Positions 60,241 to 64,000 of a stretch of DNA of 64,000 nucleotides are shown in pieces. The DNA comes from Fibrobacterota bacterium (lineage in GTDB: Bacteria; Fibrobacterota; Fibrobacteria; UBA11236). The stretch is from assembly GCA_028287505.1 (NCBI GenBank), contig JAQBPN010000011.1, forward strand, positions 53,077 through 117,076, in the 5' to 3' direction. Both the position numbers and the translations under genes were made by a program. Positions within the stretch are counted from its first letter, which is position 1; each line of letters begins with the position of its first letter. Below the pieces are notes generated by a model, which did no database searches, was not told where the DNA came from, and saw nothing but the letters and a program-made list of their open reading frames with translations.

Positions 60241-60947
60241 GACTTCGGTCCTTCGATTTTCAGGGACTTGCAGAAGGCCATGATCAGCGGCTTCTGCGCG
60301 ATCACCTTGGCGATATCGCCCATCCCCTTCACGAATACCGTATAGTCGGCGGTCTGCACCACTGCGCCGAAAATGGTCTTGGACTGGGTCATGTCCCCGG
60401 AGAGTTTGTCGGTCAGGTCCACGTACATGCCGTCCTGTCCGGACTTGGTCTTGAAATGGCCCGCCGTCTTGATGAGTCCGTCCATCTCTTCCACCGTGGC
60501 TTTGAGGCCCACCTGGCCCATCCAGCGCGCGATGTTGGCCTTGAGTCCGCCCGCGTCGCCGGCCAACTGCACCACGGAGACGTCCACGGCATTCGGATCC
60601 GCCTCGCCCATGTTGGCGAAGGAAGGATCGGAAGCCGCGAAGCTGCCGATGCGCATGGCGTTGGCGGAATCCTTCACCAACCAGGTCCCCGGTAACTCCC
60701 AGGTTACCTTGATGTCCAGGGGGCTCGCATTCATGGGAGGCATGCTTCCCGCGCCCATCGCGCCCATCCCTCCCGCCATGGCCATGGGGGTGGCCAAGGG
60801 CTTGAAGGCCACTTCCGAGTAGGTCCTGGGCTTGCTTTCCTCGCAACCGAGCAGGGCCAGCGAGGCGATGGCCAAGGGAATGAAAGGAAAAATGGGCGAA
60901 TTTGCGCCAAAAACGCGAAATCTTGCGGTCAAAATGGGGAAATTCAT
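60237..60947 (-). CDS. Lipoprotein of unknown function in the cytochrome c biogenesis operon
   Basis: A 236-residue lipoprotein with lipobox LALLGC at about residue 35. After a Met/Gly-rich linker (MAMAGGMGAMGAGSM) there is a mature domain of about 170 residues: IKVTWELPGTWLVKDSANAM, VDVSVVQLAGDAGGLKANI, and GMYVDLTDKLSG, then VVQTADYTVFVKGMGDIAKV. It is related in pattern to small secreted proteins found next to resB/ccsA in other phyla. The start at 60947 (ATG) is preferred to a TTG three codons upstream; a TACTTT hexamer lies 13 nt before it. Role in heme handling is inferred from the operon only. Confidence 0.75.
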   Translation of the reverse strand: MNFPILTARFRVFGANSPIFPFIPLAIASLALLGCEESKPRTYSEVAFKPLATPMAMAGGMGAMGAGSMPPMNASPLDIKVTWELPGTWLVKDSANAMRIGSFAASDPSFANMGEADPNAVDVSVVQLAGDAGGLKANIARWMGQVGLKATVEEMDGLIKTAGHFKTKSGQDGMYVDLTDKLSGDMTQSKTIFGAVVQTADYTVFVKGMGDIAKVIAQKPLIMAFCKSLKIEGPKS

Positions 60948-60954
60948 CCGGTTC

Positions 60955-60960
60955 AAAGTA
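60955..60960 (-). promoter_or_regulatory. -10-like hexamer of the lipoprotein-resB-ccsA operon
   Basis: TACTTT on the minus strand with first T 13 nt before the ATG at 60947 and no ribosome site between. Confidence 0.4.
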
Positions 60961-61308
60961 GAAAATACCCCGGGGCGGGGAAATTGCGGACTTGCCGCCG
61001 GAACATCCTGATCCAGGGTCAGAAAGGCCCGGAGTCAAGGGTATTAGGGGTTTACGGCCGCCAAAGCGGCGGCGGAGGGATGTGGATAGAATAGGGGTAA
61101 AAACTTTTTTTCCGCTCCCTTTCAGAGATCGAATTCACACAACCCGCAAACCGTTCTCATTTCTTTATATGTGGATACTGTTGAAAAGTTTTTTGATCGT
61201 CACAACCCCGTTTATGGCTATCCTTTTCCTGTCCAATCCTACCCCTCCAGCCCCTCTTTTGGACCCCCTTCGGCTAAGTCCTTGTTTTGCCTCATTATAG
61301 GCTCCATT
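60961..61308. other. Non-coding part between the cytochrome operon and the nrdA control region
   Basis: AT content is higher than in neighbouring genes towards 61100-61300. No gene or repeat was recognised. It separates two divergent transcription units. Confidence 0.35.
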
Positions 61309-61355
61309 CCACTATATCTTGTGGTCTCCCCGAAAAAATACCCTGGATCTAGTTG
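61309..61355. promoter_or_regulatory. Tandem NrdR-box candidates upstream of nrdA
   Basis: Box 1, CCACTATATCTTGTGG at 61309-61324, is close to the NrdR consensus (ACACTATATATAGTGT type). Box 2, ACCCTGGATCTAGTTG at 61340-61355, is weaker. They are 31 bp apart start to start, the expected three helical turns. Confidence 0.65.
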
Positions 61356-61431
61356 CTAACGTATTTTAAAAACACTACACTTCCCTCATCGATAAGTTGT
61401 CAAAGGCCGTCAGCAACCCAAAGTCACAGGT

Positions 61432-61463
61432 CCCCGAATCGGGGGCCTCTCCCGAATCGGGAG
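61432..61463 (+). other. Two adjacent hairpins in the nrdA leader
   Basis: CCCCG-AAT-CGGGG (61432-61444) and CTCCCG-AAT-CGGGAG (61449-61463) share the same AAT loop. They lie about 75 nt before the nrdA start. Confidence 0.5.
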
Positions 61464-61538
61464 CCGGGGTGCAGGGCGGGGTTCGACAACCGGGACACGG
61501 GACAAACGGGAAAGTCAGAAGGACAGGAGAACTGGAAG

Positions 61539-64000
61539 ATGAGCATGACGCTGGTTGAGAAGGAGTCGTCGGTACGCAAAGTGGATGCGGTCGGCACGGT
61601 GGTGGCGGGTCTGGATACGACGAAGTACCAGATTGAACGCCGCAACGGCACGGTGGTGAGCTTCAAGGGCGAGAAAATCGTCAAGGCCATCACCAAGGCA
61701 TTCCTGGCTCAAGAGGGGCTGGAAACGCCCACGGCCCGCATCATGGAAGAAGTGCAGCACATCGCCGAGCTGGTCTTCGCCGCTCTGGTCAAGCGCCGCC
61801 CCAATGGCGGCACCTGGCACATCGAAGACATCCAGGACCAGGTGGAACTGGCCCTCATGCGCGTGGGCCGCCCGGAAGTGGCCAAGCGCTACGTGTTGTA
61901 CCGCGAGGATCGCGCCAAAGCCCGCGAAGCCTCCAAGTCCGGCGCCGTAGCCGCGCCCGCCGCCCCGGCCCTCGAATACACCGTCACGGACGCCAAGGGC
62001 CTCGTCAAGCCCCTGAACACCGCCCGCCTCAAGGAAGTCATCGCCGAAGCCTGCGTGGGCTACACGGACGTGGTGCCGGAAGAGCGCATCCTCAAGGAAG
62101 CCCTGGCCAACCTGTTCCCGGGCATCCCGGAAAAGGACGTCAGCAAAGCCATGGTCATGGTGGCCTGCGCCCATATCGAAGAAGATCCGGCCTGGAGCTT
62201 CGTCACCGCCCGCATCCTCATGGACGATATCCGGGACGAAGTGCTCGGCGAACGCCTGACCCAGGCGCAGATGAGCAAACGCTACGCCTCCTATTTCGGC
62301 GAATACATCCAGGAAGCCGTGGACGCCCAATTGCTGGACAAGCGCATGCTGGAGTTCGACCTGGACCGCATGGGCAAGGCCCTCAAGCCCGAGCGCGATC
62401 TCGGCATCACCTACCTGGGCCTCAAAACCCTCGTGGATCGGTATTTCGTGCACCTGGAAGACGGCCGCACCATCGAACTGCTGCAGGCCTTCTGGATGCG
62501 CGTCTCCATGGGCCTGGCCCTCAACGAAGTGGATCGGGAAAAACGCGCCATCGAATTCTACGAAGTGCTCTCCGCGTTCCGCTTCACCAGCTCGACGCCC
62601 ACCTTGTTCAATTCGGGCACCCTGCACTCGCAGATGTCCTCCTGCTACCTCACCACCGTCCCGGACGACCTGGGCGGCATCTTCGGCGCCATCAAGGACG
62701 ATGCGCTGCTTTCCAAGTTCGCCGGCGGCCTGGGCAACGACTGGTCCAACGTGCGCGGCCTGGGCGCCCATATCAAGGGCACCAACGGCAAGAGCCAAGG
62801 CGTCATCCCCTTCCTGAAAGTGGCCAACGACACCGCCGTGGCCGTCAACCAGGGCGGACGCCGCAAGGGCGCCATGTGCGCCTACCTGGAAACCTGGCAC
62901 ATGGACATCGAGGAGTTCCTGGAACTCCGCAAGAACACGGGCGACGATCGCCGCCGCACCCATGACATGAACACGGCCAACTGGATCCCCGATCTGTTCA
63001 TGAAGCGCGTGATGGCGGAAGGGGAATGGACCCTGTTCAGCCCCAACGAAGTCCCGGACCTGCACGACCTCTACGGCCAGGCTTTCGAGAAGCGCTATAA
63101 GTTCTACGAAGAGGAAGTCCGCCAGGGCCGCATCAAGACCTTCAAGAAGATGAGCGCCCTCGCCCTGTGGCGCAAGATGCTGACCATGGTTTTTGAGACC
63201 GGCCATCCCTGGATGACCTTCAAGGATCCCTCCAACGTCCGTTCGCCCCAGCGCCATGCCGGCGTGGTCCACAGCTCCAACCTGTGCACGGAAATCCTGC
63301 TCAATACCAGCGAGGCTGAAATCGCGGTCTGCAACCTCGGTTCCATCAACCTGCTGAACCATATCACCAACGGCAAGCTGGACGAAGCGATGATAGACGA
63401 GACCGTCACCATCGCCATGCGCATGCTGGACAATGTCATCGACCTGAACTACTACCCGGTGGTGCAGGCCCGCAACTCCAACCTGCGCCATCGCCCCGTG
63501 GGCCTGGGCATCATGGGCTTCCAGGACGCCCTCTATGAACTGGGCATCGCCTATTCCTCGGACAAGGCGGTGGAATTCGCCGACAAGTCCATGGAAGTGA
63601 TTTCCTATCATGCCATCCTCTCCAGCTCCAAGCTGGCCAAGGAACGCGGCACCTATCCTTCCTACCAGGGCTCTTCCTGGTCCAAGGGCCTGTTGCCCAT
63701 CGACACCGTGGAAATCATGGCGGCGGAGCGCGGCGAACCCACCCTCATGGACAGCAAGACCAATCTGGACTGGGCGCCCGTGCGCGAGCATATCAAGCTG
63801 TGGGGCATGCGCAATTCCAACACCATGGCCATCGCGCCCACGGCCACCATCTCCAACATCATCGGCGTCTCGCAATCCATCGCTCCCACCTACAAGAACC
63901 TCTACGTCCAGAGCACCCCGTCGGGCGAGTTCACGGTCATCAACACCTACCTGGTCGAGAAGCTGAAGAAGCTGGGCCTGTGGGACCAGTCCATGGTGGA
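61539..64000 (+). CDS. nrdA: Ribonucleoside-diphosphate reductase, class I, alpha subunit (partial)
   Basis: The first 820 residues of a class I ribonucleotide reductase large subunit; the C-terminus with its redox Cys pair lies beyond the window. It has an ATP-cone at about 30-125 (RRNGTVVSFKGEKIVKAI), a second cone-like region at about 145-235, then the barrel domain. Active-site residues are visible: Cys369 (SSCYLTT), Asn581-Cys583-Glu585 (NLCTEI) and Cys598 (VCNLGSIN). Two N-terminal regulatory modules suggest dATP control; the layout recalls chlamydial NrdA. Ribosome site GGACAGGAG precedes the ATG at 61539. The NrdR-box candidates upstream fit this gene. The beta subunit is presumably downstream. 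Confidence 0.95.
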   Translation, partial: MSMTLVEKESSVRKVDAVGTVVAGLDTTKYQIERRNGTVVSFKGEKIVKAITKAFLAQEGLETPTARIMEEVQHIAELVFAALVKRRPNGGTWHIEDIQDQVELALMRVGRPEVAKRYVLYREDRAKAREASKSGAVAAPAAPALEYTVTDAKGLVKPLNTARLKEVIAEACVGYTDVVPEERILKEALANLFPGIPEKDVSKAMVMVACAHIEEDPAWSFVTARILMDDIRDEVLGERLTQAQMSKRYASYFGEYIQEAVDAQLLDKRMLEFDLDRMGKALKPERDLGITYLGLKTLVDRYFVHLEDGRTIELLQAFWMRVSMGLALNEVDREKRAIEFYEVLSAFRFTSSTPTLFNSGTLHSQMSSCYLTTVPDDLGGIFGAIKDDALLSKFAGGLGNDWSNVRGLGAHIKGTNGKSQGVIPFLKVANDTAVAVNQGGRRKGAMCAYLETWHMDIEEFLELRKNTGDDRRRTHDMNTANWIPDLFMKRVMAEGEWTLFSPNEVPDLHDLYGQAFEKRYKFYEEEVRQGRIKTFKKMSALALWRKMLTMVFETGHPWMTFKDPSNVRSPQRHAGVVHSSNLCTEILLNTSEAEIAVCNLGSINLLNHITNGKLDEAMIDETVTIAMRMLDNVIDLNYYPVVQARNSNLRHRPVGLGIMGFQDALYELGIAYSSDKAVEFADKSMEVISYHAILSSSKLAKERGTYPSYQGSSWSKGLLPIDTVEIMAAERGEPTLMDSKTNLDWAPVREHIKLWGMRNSNTMAIAPTATISNIIGVSQSIAPTYKNLYVQSTPSGEFTVINTYLVEKLKKLGLWDQSMV

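Noticed and set aside
61515..63875. Open frame of about 780 codons opposite nrdA
   Set aside because: Antisense shadow of the nrdA coding sequence caused by GC-rich third positions; no recognisable domain or ribosome site.
1..64000. Anti-phage defence or toxin-antitoxin system
   Set aside because: No nuclease, methylase, toxin or antitoxin signature was recognised; the kinases and the small HTH protein are better explained as ordinary regulators.

Overview
The window is about 64 kb of GC-rich DNA from a Gram-negative bacterium. The envelope genes support this: a Wza-type export protein with a tyrosine autokinase, TolQ/TolR-type motor subunits, an MltG-type transglycosylase, lipoproteins, and system II cytochrome c maturation proteins. 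A class I ribonucleotide reductase and a maturation system for c-type cytochromes suggest respiratory, oxygen-tolerant growth. The gene mix (one TolQ with two TolR proteins and an AgmX/PglI-type protein, a kinase/ATPase/histidine-kinase giant protein, truncated Obg) would fit Fibrobacterota, Myxococcota or a relative. I cannot fix the phylum from sequence reading alone. I see no rRNA, complete tRNA, CRISPR array, prophage or transposase.

Positions 1-18640 form one minus-strand block. It starts with a TolQ/TolR/TolR/AgmX-like envelope motor module (18640 to 15879), continues with polysaccharide export (Wza-like, Wzc-like), and then runs through a Wzx/Wzy-type assembly cluster: flippase, initiating sugar-phosphate transferase, seven glycosyltransferases and an O-antigen-ligase/polymerase-like membrane protein. 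Most of these genes overlap by 1-35 nt, with ATGA or GTGA junctions, so they are probably translated in a coupled way. An mltG-type gene closes the block at the window edge.

Positions 18.6-32.3 kb hold mixed genes: a secreted SH3 protein, Obg GTPase, a small HTH protein beside a sigma-54 activator response regulator, a large protein with a degenerate GGDEF domain, a Ser/Thr kinase, a secreted beta-helix glycanase-like protein, methionine aminopeptidase and a DEAD-box helicase. Positions 32.4-41.1 kb hold metG and cysG, then a second, separate glycan cluster (DUF2064 protein, cellulose-synthase-like GT2, GT-C membrane protein, DPM-like GT2) and a Cys-rich protein. Positions 41.3-48.7 kb hold an AlgH/YqgE protein and the gltB-gltD glutamate synthase operon. 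From 48.8 kb there is a 1980-residue signalling protein (pseudokinase-like domain, AAA ATPase, GAF, PAS, histidine kinase, receiver), a PilZ-like protein, an EAL phosphodiesterase, the ccsA/resB/lipoprotein operon, and finally nrdA running off the right edge.

The non-coding DNA is informative. Three intergenic elements share the same terminal inverted repeats. There is a perfect 27-bp inverted repeat inside the capsule operon, a three-way-junction-like element before the DEAD-box gene, tandem NrdR-box candidates before nrdA, an inverted repeat over the gltB promoter, and a repeated -10-like hexamer 12-14 nt before several start codons that suggests leaderless transcripts. The observations I would follow first are the AglRQS-like motor joined to a polysaccharide operon and the kinase-like domain lacking key residues on the giant sensor.
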